A stretch of DNA of 64,000 bases, taken from NCBI GenBank assembly GCA_903896015.1, contig CAITWF010000069.1, positions 1-64,000 on the forward strand, in the 5' to 3' direction. Below are positions 46,201 through 56,600 of this stretch, one piece after another; the stretch's first letter is position 1, and every line of letters begins with the position of its first letter. Below the pieces are notes generated by a model, which worked only from the letters and a program-made list of their open reading frames with translations, was not told the origin of the DNA and did no database searches. The position numbers and the translations under genes were made by a program. Source of the DNA: an uncultured Opitutia bacterium. GTDB lineage: Bacteria > Verrucomicrobiota > Verrucomicrobiia > Opitutales > Opitutaceae.

Positions 46201-46956
46201 ATGAACCCGCTTCGCGCATTGCTGCTTTCGTTCATGCTGATGCTCACCGCGGGCGCAGCGGAACCCGCCCTAACTACGACGCGTCACGCGATCGTATGGG
46301 ATGCGTTGGAGAAGACGGTGGCCGCAAAGCCGGGCGACGGAGCGGCAGATTTTGAATTTAAAGCGACAAATACCTCCACTCATACTGTGACGATCACTGC
46401 TGCTCGCCCCTCGTGCGGCTGCACCGTCGTCGAATTGCCGGCGACCCCGTGGGACCTTGGACCCGGGGCGAGCGGCGTGCTCAAGGCGACCATCGATTTC
46501 GCGGGTAAACAGGGCTTCCTCGTCAAATCGATCGCGATCGAATCATCGGAAGGCGTGCAAACACTGATCTTACGCGTGGACATTCCGCCGGCCGACGAGA
46601 CGGAGCGACTGCGCAACCGTGAACTCGCCAGCAAAAACCGGCAGGCGGTATTTCGTGGTGGCTGTGCCTCCTGCCATGTCGTTCCGGGCATCGAAAAGCA
46701 GGGTGAGGCGCTGTTCGTCGGCGTGTGCGGCGTTTGCCACATTTCATCGCGTCGCGGCAGCATGGTGCCCGATCTCTTTACCGCGCGCGAACATCGCGAC
46801 GCTGCCTGGTGGCGCGCATGGATCACAGACGGAAAGGACGGCACCTTGATGCCGGGCTTTGCGGAAAGCCACGGCGGCCCTCTCTCGTCCGCGCAAATCG
46901 ACTCGCTCGTAGAATTCGCCCTCGCGGAACTGCCCACCGAGCCGCGAAAAAACTAA
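46201..46956 (+). CDS. Exported DUF1573-dihaem cytochrome c protein
   Basis: A 251-residue protein. A signal peptide (LLLSFMLMLTAGAAEPA) is followed by a DUF1573 beta-sandwich (~30-130) with the typical SCGCTVVEL, then two haem c sites, GCASCHVV and GVCHISS (CxxCH), in a C-terminal domain (~145-250). A Met near the C-terminus (GTLMPGFA) could be an axial ligand. It is probably periplasmic and involved in electron transfer. It sits 9 bp after menF and 14 bp before menD. This exact fusion between men genes is unusual. Confidence 0.82.
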   Translation: MNPLRALLLSFMLMLTAGAAEPALTTTRHAIVWDALEKTVAAKPGDGAADFEFKATNTSTHTVTITAARPSCGCTVVELPATPWDLGPGASGVLKATIDFAGKQGFLVKSIAIESSEGVQTLILRVDIPPADETERLRNRELASKNRQAVFRGGCASCHVVPGIEKQGEALFVGVCGVCHISSRRGSMVPDLFTAREHRDAAWWRAWITDGKDGTLMPGFAESHGGPLSSAQIDSLVEFALAELPTEPRKN

Positions 46957-46970
46957 CGCCTTCCGCACTC

Positions 46971-48713
46971 ATGCCCTCCGCTCCTCCACACTTTGATCTT
47001 CGCAACGTGAATTCCCTCTGGGGCAGCGTGCTCGTCGAGACGTTCGTGCGTGTAGGTTTGCGGCAAGCGGTGATTTCGCCTGGTTCGCGTTCGACTCCGC
47101 TGACGTTTGCGTGTGTGCGCCATCCGCGAATCGAGGCGATTTCGGTGCTCGACGAGCGGTCCTCGGCGTTTTTCGCGCTCGGTCTCGCGAAGCAGACCAT
47201 GCAGCCGGTCGTGCTCGTTTGCACGAGTGGCACCGCCGCCGCGAATTTTTTTCCGGCGATTATTGAGGCGCAGGAAGGGGGCGTGCCGCTGGTCGTCATC
47301 ACCGCTGATCGTCCGCCGGAGATGAGGGACTGCGCCTCGGGTCAGACGATCGATCAGCAGAAACTCTTCGGTGCTCACGTGAATTTCTATCACGAACTCG
47401 CTCTACCCGAGGCTAATGCGGAACGCCTCGCCTATTTGCGTCAGACGATCGCGCATGCCCACGCGCGGACGCTGCGCCCTGACGCGGGACCGGTGCACAT
47501 CAACGCCCCGTTTCGCGATCCGTTGCCGCCGATTGCGGATGGCAGCACGGAAAAATTCGGTGCGACGATCGATTGGGAAATGTTCTTCAACCACCTCGCG
47601 CCCGCACCCATTGAGATCGTGCAGGCGGCGGCGCCCGAAATCGCGACGGCGGTGCACGGCGTGATTGTGGCAGGACCGGCACAACCGGAAGATCCCGCGG
47701 CTTATGCTGATGCTGTTGGCGCGCTGGCCCGTCGTCTCGGATGGCCGGTGCTCGCGGACGGGCTCTCGCCGTTGCGCAACTATGCGACGCGCGTGCCCGG
47801 GCTGGTGACGACTTATGCGGGCATCCTGCGCAACGCTGCCGCAGCCGAGCGACTGAAACCGGAGCGCGTGATTTGCCTCGACGCCTGGCCGACGAGCAAG
47901 GTGATGCGGAGTTGGCTCGAGGCTGCAGCCGCGCCGACGCTCCTCGTCACGACGCGGGTGGGCAACCGCGATGCGTTGCATGGGCGCACGCAGACGCTGC
48001 GTTGCTCGCTCGACGCGTTCGTGGCGCAACTACCGCAGGCTGAAGACCTGAATGGCTATGAGCGCATGTGGGCGGGCATGGAAGCGCGCGCGCGCGCGAC
48101 GCTTGATGCGCGGCTCGAAGCGGCAGCGGAACTCTTCGAAATGAAGGCCTGCGCGCTGCTCGCACGGCATCTGCCTGCCGGCACTACGTTGAGCATCGCA
48201 AACTCGATGCCCGTTCGCGACGTGGAGTTCGCTTGGCCGGCCAACGACCGGCGTGTGCGACCGGTTTTCAATCGGGGCGCCAACGGCATCGATGGCACGT
48301 TGTCGACCGCGCTCGGAGCCGCTCACGGCGGCGTGCCAGCCGTTCTGCTCACGGGTGACCTCGCGCTGCTGCACGACACGAATGGATTTCTCCTCCGGCC
48401 GAAATTTCACGGCTCGCTGACGGTCGTTTTGATCAACAATCGCGGCGGCGGAATTTTTGAACACCTGCCGGTGGCGCAGTTCGATCCGCCGTTCGAGGAG
48501 TTTTTCGCGACGCCGCAGGAGGCGGACTTTGCCAAACTCGTTTCGGCTTACGGTGTCGCGCACACGCTCGTGCGTGACTGGCCGCACTTCGTGGAACTGA
48601 TCTCAATCCTGCCGTTCCACGGCATCCGCGTGCTCGAGGTGTGCACTGATCGGAAGCGTGACGCACACTTGCGGAAGGCGTTGTTTGCCGAGGTGGCGGC
48701 TGCGCTCACCTGA
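46971..48713 (+). CDS. menD: SEPHCHC synthase (MenD)
   Basis: A 580-residue ThDP enzyme that joins 2-oxoglutarate-derived succinyl semialdehyde to isochorismate in menaquinone synthesis. It shows VISPGSRSTPLTFA, VLDERSSAFFALGLAK (catalytic Glu region), CTSGTAAANFFPAIIEA, ITADRPPEMRDCASGQTIDQ, and the ThDP-binding LTGDLALLHDTNGFL. ATG 46971 starts just before the conserved N-terminus. It converges on kup. Confidence 0.95.
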   Translation: MPSAPPHFDLRNVNSLWGSVLVETFVRVGLRQAVISPGSRSTPLTFACVRHPRIEAISVLDERSSAFFALGLAKQTMQPVVLVCTSGTAAANFFPAIIEAQEGGVPLVVITADRPPEMRDCASGQTIDQQKLFGAHVNFYHELALPEANAERLAYLRQTIAHAHARTLRPDAGPVHINAPFRDPLPPIADGSTEKFGATIDWEMFFNHLAPAPIEIVQAAAPEIATAVHGVIVAGPAQPEDPAAYADAVGALARRLGWPVLADGLSPLRNYATRVPGLVTTYAGILRNAAAAERLKPERVICLDAWPTSKVMRSWLEAAAAPTLLVTTRVGNRDALHGRTQTLRCSLDAFVAQLPQAEDLNGYERMWAGMEARARATLDARLEAAAELFEMKACALLARHLPAGTTLSIANSMPVRDVEFAWPANDRRVRPVFNRGANGIDGTLSTALGAAHGGVPAVLLTGDLALLHDTNGFLLRPKFHGSLTVVLINNRGGGIFEHLPVAQFDPPFEEFFATPQEADFAKLVSAYGVAHTLVRDWPHFVELISILPFHGIRVLEVCTDRKRDAHLRKALFAEVAAALT

Positions 48714-48721
48714 GTCAACCG

Positions 48722-50620
48722 CTACAGCTGGATCGGCAGGCCGATCTCGATGATCTGCGACGGCGTGATGTGGTAATAATCTTTTGCCGGGCGGGCGTTG
48801 CGGCTGAGGAGCGCGTAGAGTGCCTTCTGCCACTCCCACATCGCCGCGCCGCCCCCGGTGATGATCATCTCGCGGTTGAAAAAATAGATCGCGCCCTGCG
48901 GGTTAATGGGCACGCCGTGCTTGCGGATTTCCTCCATCAGCGCGCTGACGTCGGGCGACTGCATGTAGCCATAGCGGCCGACGGCCCTCCAGATGCCTTC
49001 GCCGAGCTCGAACACCATGAGCTGCTCGGTCGGATGGATCGTCGGCACTTCCTCGGTCAGGATGCTGAGCAAAACGACAACCTTGTGGAGGCAACGGTTC
49101 GCCTTCACGTGGTGCAGCAGTGCGATGGGCGTGCCCTTGGGTGATCCGACCATGAAAACCGCGGCGCCGTTGACGCGCGTCACGTATTTGCTGCGGGCGA
49201 TGCTCGTAAGCTCGCCCTCGGTAACTTGATTGCCATAAACGCGGAGGAAAATCTCCTGTCGGCCGACTTTCCACGTGTGCATGATCGCGAGCACGAAGGC
49301 TCCGATTGCCAGCGGAAACCACCCGCCCTCGGCGATCTTGTGGGCGTTGGCCGTAAAGAACGAGAGATCGACGGCGAGAAATACTGCGCAGATCGGCGCG
49401 GCTAACCAGCGGGCGCGTTTCCACGTGCGTTGGGTCACGAGATAGTAGGCAATGGTCGTGATCGCCATCGTGCCGGTAACGGCAATGCCGTAAGCCGCCG
49501 CCAGGTGATCGGTCGACTGGAAAAGCGCGACGGTGATGATGCAACCGATCGCGAGCAGCCAGTTGACGAAGGGCACGTAGATTTGACCCGAGTGCTCGGC
49601 GTTGGTGTAGCTGATCATCAGCCGGGGAAAGTAGCCAAGCTGAATGGCCTGCCGCGTGAGCGAATAGGCGCCGGAGATCAGCGCCTGGCTTGCAATCACC
49701 GCCGCCCCGATCGACAGGCCGGTGAGCAGTGCGCGGCCGGCCCCGGCGGGCGCCATGGCGAAGAACGGGTTGTCCGTCGCAGCCGGGTGGGCGAGAATGT
49801 AGGCGCCCTGCCCGAAGTAGTTCAACGCGAGTCCGGGGAAGGCGACGCCATACCACGCGAGTGCGATGTATTTGCGGCCGAAGTGTCCCATGTCGGCGTA
49901 GAGCGCCTCGGCACCCGTGATCGCGAGCACGACCGCACCGAGCAGCGCCGAGATTTCGACCGGGCTGTGCTTGAGCAACGCGAAGCCCCAGCGCGGATCG
50001 AGCGCGCGCAGGACGGAGAGATTGCCGCTGATGTGCCAGACACCGAGCACCGCGAGCGCCGTGAACCACACGAGCATAACCGGACCGAACACGCCGCCGA
50101 TTTGCTTGGTGCCCTTATGCTGAAACCAAAACAGTCCGGCGAGCACGACGCACGCGATCCAGGCGACGATCGTCGGCGTGAAACTCGGACTGATCGCGGT
50201 GAAACCTTCCGCAGCGCCAAGCACGGAAATCGCGGGCGTGATAATGCCGTCACCGTAGAGCAGGGCGGCACCGACGAGAATCATGATGACGGCCGGGCCG
50301 AGACCGCGTTTACCGGTGGCGTCTTTGCTGGTCGAGAGCAGCGCGAGCAGCGCGAAGATGCCGCCTTCGCCCTGATTGTCGGCACTCATGACATACCATA
50401 AATACTTCACACTCACGACGAGCATGAGCGACCAGAAGATTAACGAGAGCACGCCGAGGACGCCCGCCTCCTGTGTGACGCCGGTGGGTAGGTGCGTGAT
50501 GCACTCCTTCATGGTATAGAGCGGACTCGTGCCGATGTCGCCAAAGACGACCCCGAGGGCACCAAGGCAGAATCCGGCTTGTGCGCCGGTTTTGAGGGAG
50601 GTCGTGGACGGGCCGCTCAT
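48722..50620 (-). CDS. kup: Kup-type potassium uptake protein
   Basis: A 632-residue K+/H+ symporter of the KUP/HAK family. About 12 hydrophobic helices occupy residues ~15-440, with ALGVVFGDIGTSPLYTMKEC (signature), YGDGIITPAISVLGAAEG and the C-terminal cytoplasmic domain from ~450. Size and motifs are typical. It is transcribed alone, divergent from menB across about 125 bp. Confidence 0.95.
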   Translation of the reverse strand: MSGPSTTSLKTGAQAGFCLGALGVVFGDIGTSPLYTMKECITHLPTGVTQEAGVLGVLSLIFWSLMLVVSVKYLWYVMSADNQGEGGIFALLALLSTSKDATGKRGLGPAVIMILVGAALLYGDGIITPAISVLGAAEGFTAISPSFTPTIVAWIACVVLAGLFWFQHKGTKQIGGVFGPVMLVWFTALAVLGVWHISGNLSVLRALDPRWGFALLKHSPVEISALLGAVVLAITGAEALYADMGHFGRKYIALAWYGVAFPGLALNYFGQGAYILAHPAATDNPFFAMAPAGAGRALLTGLSIGAAVIASQALISGAYSLTRQAIQLGYFPRLMISYTNAEHSGQIYVPFVNWLLAIGCIITVALFQSTDHLAAAYGIAVTGTMAITTIAYYLVTQRTWKRARWLAAPICAVFLAVDLSFFTANAHKIAEGGWFPLAIGAFVLAIMHTWKVGRQEIFLRVYGNQVTEGELTSIARSKYVTRVNGAAVFMVGSPKGTPIALLHHVKANRCLHKVVVLLSILTEEVPTIHPTEQLMVFELGEGIWRAVGRYGYMQSPDVSALMEEIRKHGVPINPQGAIYFFNREMIITGGGAAMWEWQKALYALLSRNARPAKDYYHITPSQIIEIGLPIQL

Positions 50621-50745
50621 GAAAAGCGCGGAGTGTCGGGCATGGGTGTCGTCGCTCCAAGCAGTTTCGCGGCCGGACCGAAATCAGCTTGCATTCGATT
50701 GCACCACCAGTGGACAACGCTGCAAAAACTCCCCACGTTTCCTCC

Positions 50746-51579
50746 ATGACTCCCGCCTGGAAGGTCGCCAAGACCTACTCCGACATTCTCTATCACAAGT
50801 CCGACGGTATCGCGAAAATCACGATCAACCGGCCGGCGAAGCGCAACGCGTTCCGGCCCGAGACGGTCGCGCAAATGTTCGATGCCTTCAGCGATGCGCG
50901 CGACGACGCCGCGATTGGCGTCGTTCTGCTCACGGGCGCGGGGCCCCACACGGACGGAAAATATGCCTTCTGCGCTGGCGGCGACCAGAGCGTGCGCGGC
51001 CACGCGGGCTACATCGGCGACGACGGTGTGCCGCGGCTCAACGTCCTTGATCTCCAGAAATTGATCCGCTCGATGCCGAAAGTCGTGATCGCGCTCGTCG
51101 CCGGCTACGCGATCGGCGGCGGCCACGTGCTCCACGTCGTGTGCGATCTCAGCATCGCGGCGGATAATGCGATTTTCGGCCAAGTGGGGCCTAAGATGGG
51201 GAGCTTTGATGCGGGCTTTGGATCGAGTTATCTCGCGCGGGTCGTGGGCCAGAAGAAGGCGCGGGAGATTTGGTTTCTTTGCCGGCAATACAACGGGGAG
51301 CAGGCGCTCGCGATGGGCCTCGTCAACGCCGTCGTGCCGGTCGCCGACCTAGAGGCTGAGGGCGTAAGGTGGGCGGGCGAGATCATGGAGAAAAGTCCGC
51401 TCGCGATCCGGCTGCTCAAGAGCGGCTTCAACGCCGAGCTCGATGGCCAGTCGGGCATCCAGGAACTCGCCGGCAATGCGACCCTGCTCTATTATATGAG
51501 CGAAGAGGCGAAAGAGTTTCACTTGGCCCAGCGCGAGAAGCGCAAACCCAACGCCCGAAAATATCCGTGGCTGCCGTGA
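50746..51579 (+). CDS. menB: 1,4-dihydroxy-2-naphthoyl-CoA synthase
   Basis: A 277-residue crotonase-fold enzyme that closes the naphthoate ring in menaquinone synthesis. [32 protein letters not shown] (with the Asp/Gly of MenB), [48 protein letters not shown] and the C-terminal ARKYPWLP are diagnostic. ATG 50746 was chosen over an in-frame start 19 codons earlier. It is distant from the menF-menD run. Confidence 0.95.
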   Translation: MTPAWKVAKTYSDILYHKSDGIAKITINRPAKRNAFRPETVAQMFDAFSDARDDAAIGVVLLTGAGPHTDGKYAFCAGGDQSVRGHAGYIGDDGVPRLNVLDLQKLIRSMPKVVIALVAGYAIGGGHVLHVVCDLSIAADNAIFGQVGPKMGSFDAGFGSSYLARVVGQKKAREIWFLCRQYNGEQALAMGLVNAVVPVADLEAEGVRWAGEIMEKSPLAIRLLKSGFNAELDGQSGIQELAGNATLLYYMSEEAKEFHLAQREKRKPNARKYPWLP

Positions 51580-51585
51580 ATAGGG

Positions 51586-52113
51586 TCAGGCGACGATCGC
51601 CTGAATCTGACGGGCGGCGGTGATCGGTGGAGTGATTGCAGTGTCGATCCGCAATCGCGTGCCGGGGACGACAGGGGAGGAAAACGCGCCGGCCTCGCGC
51701 AGGCGGCGGTAGAGATCGACATCCACAAGTTTGCCCTCGCGGTGGCGGGAGGCATGCCCGATGCGGCGCTCAATTTCGATTTCGCTCGCCGTGAGTTCGA
51801 CCGGGATGACTTCGCCACCGCGCTGGGAAATTTCAGCGAACAGCTCATCGATGAAGCGCTGCGGCACGGTATTCTCCGGACTGAACGTGAAGATCAGCAC
51901 GGGAATTTTTTTCGCAAGGGCGTGCCGGAATGACGCGAGCCAAACTTGTTCACGCAGCGCGATGAAGCCGGGTGTGCCGAAATCGTGCAGGGCGAGCGCG
52001 AGATTCACCGTGAGGTGATTGTGGAAGAGGCGCCAGCCGGTGAGCGCGGCGAGTTCACGTGCGACCGTGAGCTTGCCGGCGGCGGGAGGGCCGTAAAGGA
52101 AGACGAGCTTCAT
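51586..52113 (-). CDS. Small P-loop kinase-like protein
   Basis: A 175-residue P-loop NTPase. Walker A GPPAAGKLTVARELA is at residue 8, TGWRLFHNHLTVNLA is the nucleotide/substrate helix, and VLIFTFSPENTVP is the second strand. This resembles shikimate/gluconate kinase-like or AAA_33 proteins, often annotated as phosphotransferases of small molecules. No lid motif names a substrate. It converges on menB and follows the protease gene on the same strand by 15 bp. Confidence 0.75.
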   Translation of the reverse strand: MKLVFLYGPPAAGKLTVARELAALTGWRLFHNHLTVNLALALHDFGTPGFIALREQVWLASFRHALAKKIPVLIFTFSPENTVPQRFIDELFAEISQRGGEVIPVELTASEIEIERRIGHASRHREGKLVDVDLYRRLREAGAFSSPVVPGTRLRIDTAITPPITAARQIQAIVA

Positions 52114-52128
52114 GGCGATAAGAGCGAG

Positions 52129-53379
52129 TCAGCGTGCAGCGCGCGGAGCGGGCACGGCGGGTTCAACTTCGAGCACGGCGGCGTCCTGAAGGTTGTTGAA
52201 AAGATAGGCATAAGTGGCGTTGCCAAAACCGCCGATCCCCCAGTGCAAGCCCCACGAGTTTTTGAAAATGAAAACGGTATCTGCGATTGCGCCGGTTTTG
52301 TTTTCGTAGCCGACTATCGTGACGGCGTGGCCGCCGCTGGGCAGCGGGCGCTGCGCGCTGAGAAAACCGTTGCGCACGGTCGGCGCGGCGGGCCACGCGA
52401 GGCCGACTGCCACCGGCACGCCCTCGTTGAGCGCGTGGAGCAAATTGTCCAGCCGCGCCTTCTGATCACGGCCGGGCAGACCGAAGACGGACACGCGCCG
52501 GTGGCCGCGCGCCTCCTCAATCACGTCGGCCGGCGGGTCGGAGACTTTGTTGTCGCGGCCAAACGTGTAAGGCAGCCGTGCCTGCAGCGGGATGCCATAC
52601 GCGCGCAGCGCGGTGACAACTTCGGACAGCGCGAAACCTTCGTCGGCCACTTCGACGTTATCAGGGCTGTTGACGTCGATGCTCGCGGCGGCATCCGCAG
52701 AAATGCGCGGTCCGCGATTGAGCGTCTTGCAGGTCGCCCAGATGAGATACTCCTCGGAAAACTTCTGCGGCTGTCCGGTCAGTTCGGCATTTTGAAACTC
52801 CAGCGCGCTCACGATCGCGAAAACGGCGCAGCTCGGGCGCGCGCCCTGATTTTTTACGGTGAGTCCGAGATCGAGGTACTTCGCGCGCAGGTCGACGCTC
52901 GCATGGAGTTCGGGCGGCACGCCGAATTTTTGCACGAGATGATCGATCTGCGTGGCGGCGGCGGTGGGTTTCTTCGCCTCCGTTTCGGCGCGGGCCTGGG
53001 CCTCTTTCACCCGCGCGTCGCTCGCCCGGACCTGCGCCTCCGCAAGCGCGGAGTTTGCCGCGGCCTCGCTGCCCGGATCGTATCCGAAGGCAGCCTGCAA
53101 TTCCGGCGACAGGTCGCGCAGACGCACAGAAGCGAGGCCGCCAGCATGCGCGAGCATTAGCGTACGCGCATTGACCGAGCGCACTTGCACTTGCCGATAG
53201 ACGGTCGTTCCGACCTGCAACGTGTCGAAGCTCGCACCGGGACCGAGACGCGCGACGGAACCGGCGTTCGACTGCGCCCACGCAACGGCTTCGAACTCTC
53301 CGGCGCCGAGCGTAAGCGCGGCGAGCGCGCACAGCACGCTAACGGTTCGCGGCGACACAGGTTTCGGGTGTGGAAACAC
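52129..53379 (-). CDS. Secreted papain-like (C1) cysteine protease
   Basis: A 416-residue protein with an N-terminal export signal (residues ~10-36), a small beta/SH3-like region (~45-95), an Ala/Glu-rich helical linker (~105-145) and a C1 protease domain (~150-400). Active-site Cys is in VKNQGARPSCAVFA, His in SGGHAVTIVGYE and Asn in FKNSWGLHWG. The usual QGxCGSCWAF oxyanion segment is altered to QGARPSCAVFA. It is probably periplasmic or extracellular. Bacterial C1 proteases of this form are uncommon but known. Confidence 0.85.
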   Translation of the reverse strand: MFPHPKPVSPRTVSVLCALAALTLGAGEFEAVAWAQSNAGSVARLGPGASFDTLQVGTTVYRQVQVRSVNARTLMLAHAGGLASVRLRDLSPELQAAFGYDPGSEAAANSALAEAQVRASDARVKEAQARAETEAKKPTAAATQIDHLVQKFGVPPELHASVDLRAKYLDLGLTVKNQGARPSCAVFAIVSALEFQNAELTGQPQKFSEEYLIWATCKTLNRGPRISADAAASIDVNSPDNVEVADEGFALSEVVTALRAYGIPLQARLPYTFGRDNKVSDPPADVIEEARGHRRVSVFGLPGRDQKARLDNLLHALNEGVPVAVGLAWPAAPTVRNGFLSAQRPLPSGGHAVTIVGYENKTGAIADTVFIFKNSWGLHWGIGGFGNATYAYLFNNLQDAAVLEVEPAVPAPRAAR

Positions 53380-53516
53380 GCCGGATGGGAAACAGATTTC
53401 CTGTGGGCTTCAAGCGGTGAACCACGAAAGCGCCGGCAGGAATTTATCGATGAGGCGCGTTGCTGCGACCCTGGGGCGCCACGCAACTTTTGCATAGCAT
53501 GAGCACGCAAGCGGCG

Positions 53517-53532
53517 TGGCACCGTTTTTGCT
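53517..53532 (+). promoter_or_regulatory. Sigma-54 promoter of the TonB receptor
   Basis: TGGCACCGTTTTTGCT fits the sigma-54 consensus TGGCACG-N4-TTGCW with the GG and GC at exact spacing (only C for G at one weak position). It lies 137 bp upstream of ATG 53669. An activator of the NtrC type would be required; none is encoded nearby. Confidence 0.75.
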
Positions 53533-53668
53533 TAGGCGGGTTTGCGTTCGCTTCTGGCGAACCCATTCCCGACCGCCTTGGCGGGATTTGGCGGCGAAAC
53601 CTAAAGCTCAGTCTAACCAACCCGGCGCTACTGCGTGCCGTCTCCCACCACCTGTGAAACATACCTCC

Positions 53669-56600
53669 ATGTACCTCGCGACCAACGTAGGCAAAGCCCT
53701 GCTTTGCGCTCTGGCTCTCCTATCGACCCGGTCACTGCGCGCGCAGGCCGCCGCAACAGACACGCCACAGGAAAATCAAAAGGTGGTCCAACTGGAGGCT
53801 GTTTCCGTGACCGGCTCGAACATCAAGCGGCTCGATGTAGAAAAAGTCTTGCCAGTCACCGTGATCAGCGCCGATGCAATGGAACTCCGCAGCGCGATTA
53901 CGCCGGTGGATCTACTCACTGCGCTTCCACAGGTGACGAGCGTTCCGCTCAACGAAACCACCCAAGGCAGCGCGGGCGCGCGCGGTGACGTCGGTTCGGT
54001 GAATCTTCGCGGCATCGGCACGAGCAACACGCTCGTCCTCCTTAACGGCCGGCGCCTCGTGGCGCACCCGACGAGTGGTGCGGTGAACTACACCTCCAAC
54101 GTGAACCAGCTTCCCACGCAGGGGATCGCCCAAGTCGAGGTACTGCGCGACAGCGCGTCCTCGATCTACGGCTCCGATGCGGTTGCGGGCGTGGTGAATT
54201 ACGTCATGCGCCGCGATTTTCGCGGCACTGAACTCAAGGTGCGCTACGGGTATCCCGAACATCCGGGCGGTCAGAGCGTGCAAACGACGCTGACTTTCGG
54301 CACCGATTTTGCAGGGGGCCGCGGCCGCTTTTTGGTGACCGCAGATTTTCTTTATCGCGACGCGATTTACCTGAGCGACCGCAGTTTCACGGCCAATGCC
54401 GATCATTCCGCGGCGGCACCACCGCCCTTCAACGCCCCGACCAGTACGTTTAATGGCACAAGCCTGACGAGTTTCTGGCCGCAAGTTCGCGTCGGCACGG
54501 CGACGGCGACGACGTATTTTCGCCCGGTCAACGGTGTGCCGACCTTCACCAACGTTGCGCCCGTGCGCGGCGTGAACAACGACGCCTTCATCAACATCAA
54601 TCAGTTTTTCATCGGCTCCCCGCGCAGCGCCCGCGACAATCTCTTCAGTGCGGTCGAGTATGATCTCAAGAACGGCATCACGGCATTTGGCGACGTGTCG
54701 TTTTACCATGCGAAGTCCTACACGCAGCGCACGCCGATCAGTCTGAATGCGCCGACCACGAACAAACTCGCGCCGCTCGCGATCGACAATCCGTTCAATC
54801 CCTTCGGCTCGCGGTTCTATAGTCCGACGGGCGCGCCCAACACCGACGGCACGCCACGCCTCACCGGCACGCCGCAGCAGACGGTCCTCGCGGTCACGCT
54901 CATCAACAACCTGCTGCCCGATCAGACCAACGTCACTTCCAACCTCTACCGCGTGGTCGCCGGCCTGCGAGGCAAGTTCGGTCGCTGGAGTTGGGAGTCC
55001 GCTGCCCTCGACAGCCGCTCGCAGGTGGTGGACAAGTCGCCGAATTATGTGCGTGAAAGCCTGCTCGACGCCGCGCTGCTACGCACGGACGCGACCGCCT
55101 TCAATCCCTTCGGCTACACGTTCAAGGTGCAGGGCAACGCCGTCGTCGCGGATCAGCCCTACGTGAATCCGAAGTCGGTCATGAACACCTTCACTTGGCC
55201 GTTCCGGCGCGATGGTCGCAGCGCGCTCTCCAGCGCCGACGCGCGCACTTCGGGTCCGATTTATTCCGAGTGGGCCGGCGATATCTCGCTCGCTCTGGGC
55301 GCCGAATACCGGAAAGAGAAATTCAGCGACCTCCGCCCATATTACATAAGCATTAATCCGCCGAACTCTGGCCTCGACCCGACGACTAACGATGTTCTGC
55401 AATTTCCTCCCGCACCGGACAGTGCAGGCAAGCGCTCCGTCACCAGTTTCTACACCGAGACTGTTGTGCCCCTCGCGGCGCCGCGGAACAACTGGCCGTT
55501 GCTGAAATCCGTCGAACTCTCCGCCTCGGCGCGCTACGAGCGCTACAGCGACTTCGGCAATACGACCAAGCCGAAGGTTGGCCTGAATTGGAAACCGCTC
55601 GCGAATGTCATGCTGCGCGCTTCCTACAGCGAGGGTTTCACGGCGCCCAGCCTTCCGATGCTCTACGCCCCGTTCCAATACAACACCAGTTCGCTTCCCG
55701 GCATCACCGACTCCTATCGCAGCCCTGCGATCGCCGAGGGCCCCTACGTCATACGCACTTATTCGTTCGGCAATCCTGCGCTCAAGCCCACCATTTCGCG
55801 CGGCAAGAGTGCGGGTATCGTGCTCGATGTGCCCTACGTAAAAGGTGTGAGCCTCTCGGCCGACTATTGGGAAATCGGCCAGTCGGATGTCATCGGCCAG
55901 CGTTCGTCGCAGTTGATTTTCGACACCGACGCGTTGCTCCTCAAGGCGGCGACCGCCGCCCAACTCGCCGCCGGCAAAACGCTCGCCCAAGTCGATCTCG
56001 GCAGCGGCACCGCGGCCTACAAGGGCGATCCCGCTGTCGTCCGCTTCGCCGTCACTCCGCAGGACGTCACGGACTTCAGTCGGGCGAGCAACACAAGCAA
56101 CGGCACGGTCGGCCGGATCTTCTCGATCTCGGCGCCCTATTTGAACCTCTCGAAGGGCTACGCTTCCGGCTGGGATTTCGGCCTGAACTATGCCTCGCCG
56201 AAACTCGCGATTGGCCGCATCGACTTCAACAGCGACTGGGCTTATTTGCGAAAGTCATTCACGAATCAAGCCGCCGCGAACGGCTCCCCGATTGTTACGG
56301 AGCGCGTCAATGTGGGCGGCTCCTCGCGCTGGCGCGGAACCTCGACAGTCTCGTGGCGCCGCGGTCAGTGGGGCGCGGGCATCAGCGCTTACTACATCGG
56401 CTCGTTCTACGACACGGGCGCGACGACCACGCAGGCCGTCTACGATTCGCTCGGTCATCCCAACTATCTCGCCCGCCAGTTCACAACCGGCAATTTCTTC
56501 TATTACTACCGCGTCCACGACAGCCTCACTTATAACCTCTTCACGTCGTTCCGCGCCGGACCACAAGCGCCGAAGTGGTTCAGGGGATCGTCGGTGCGCC

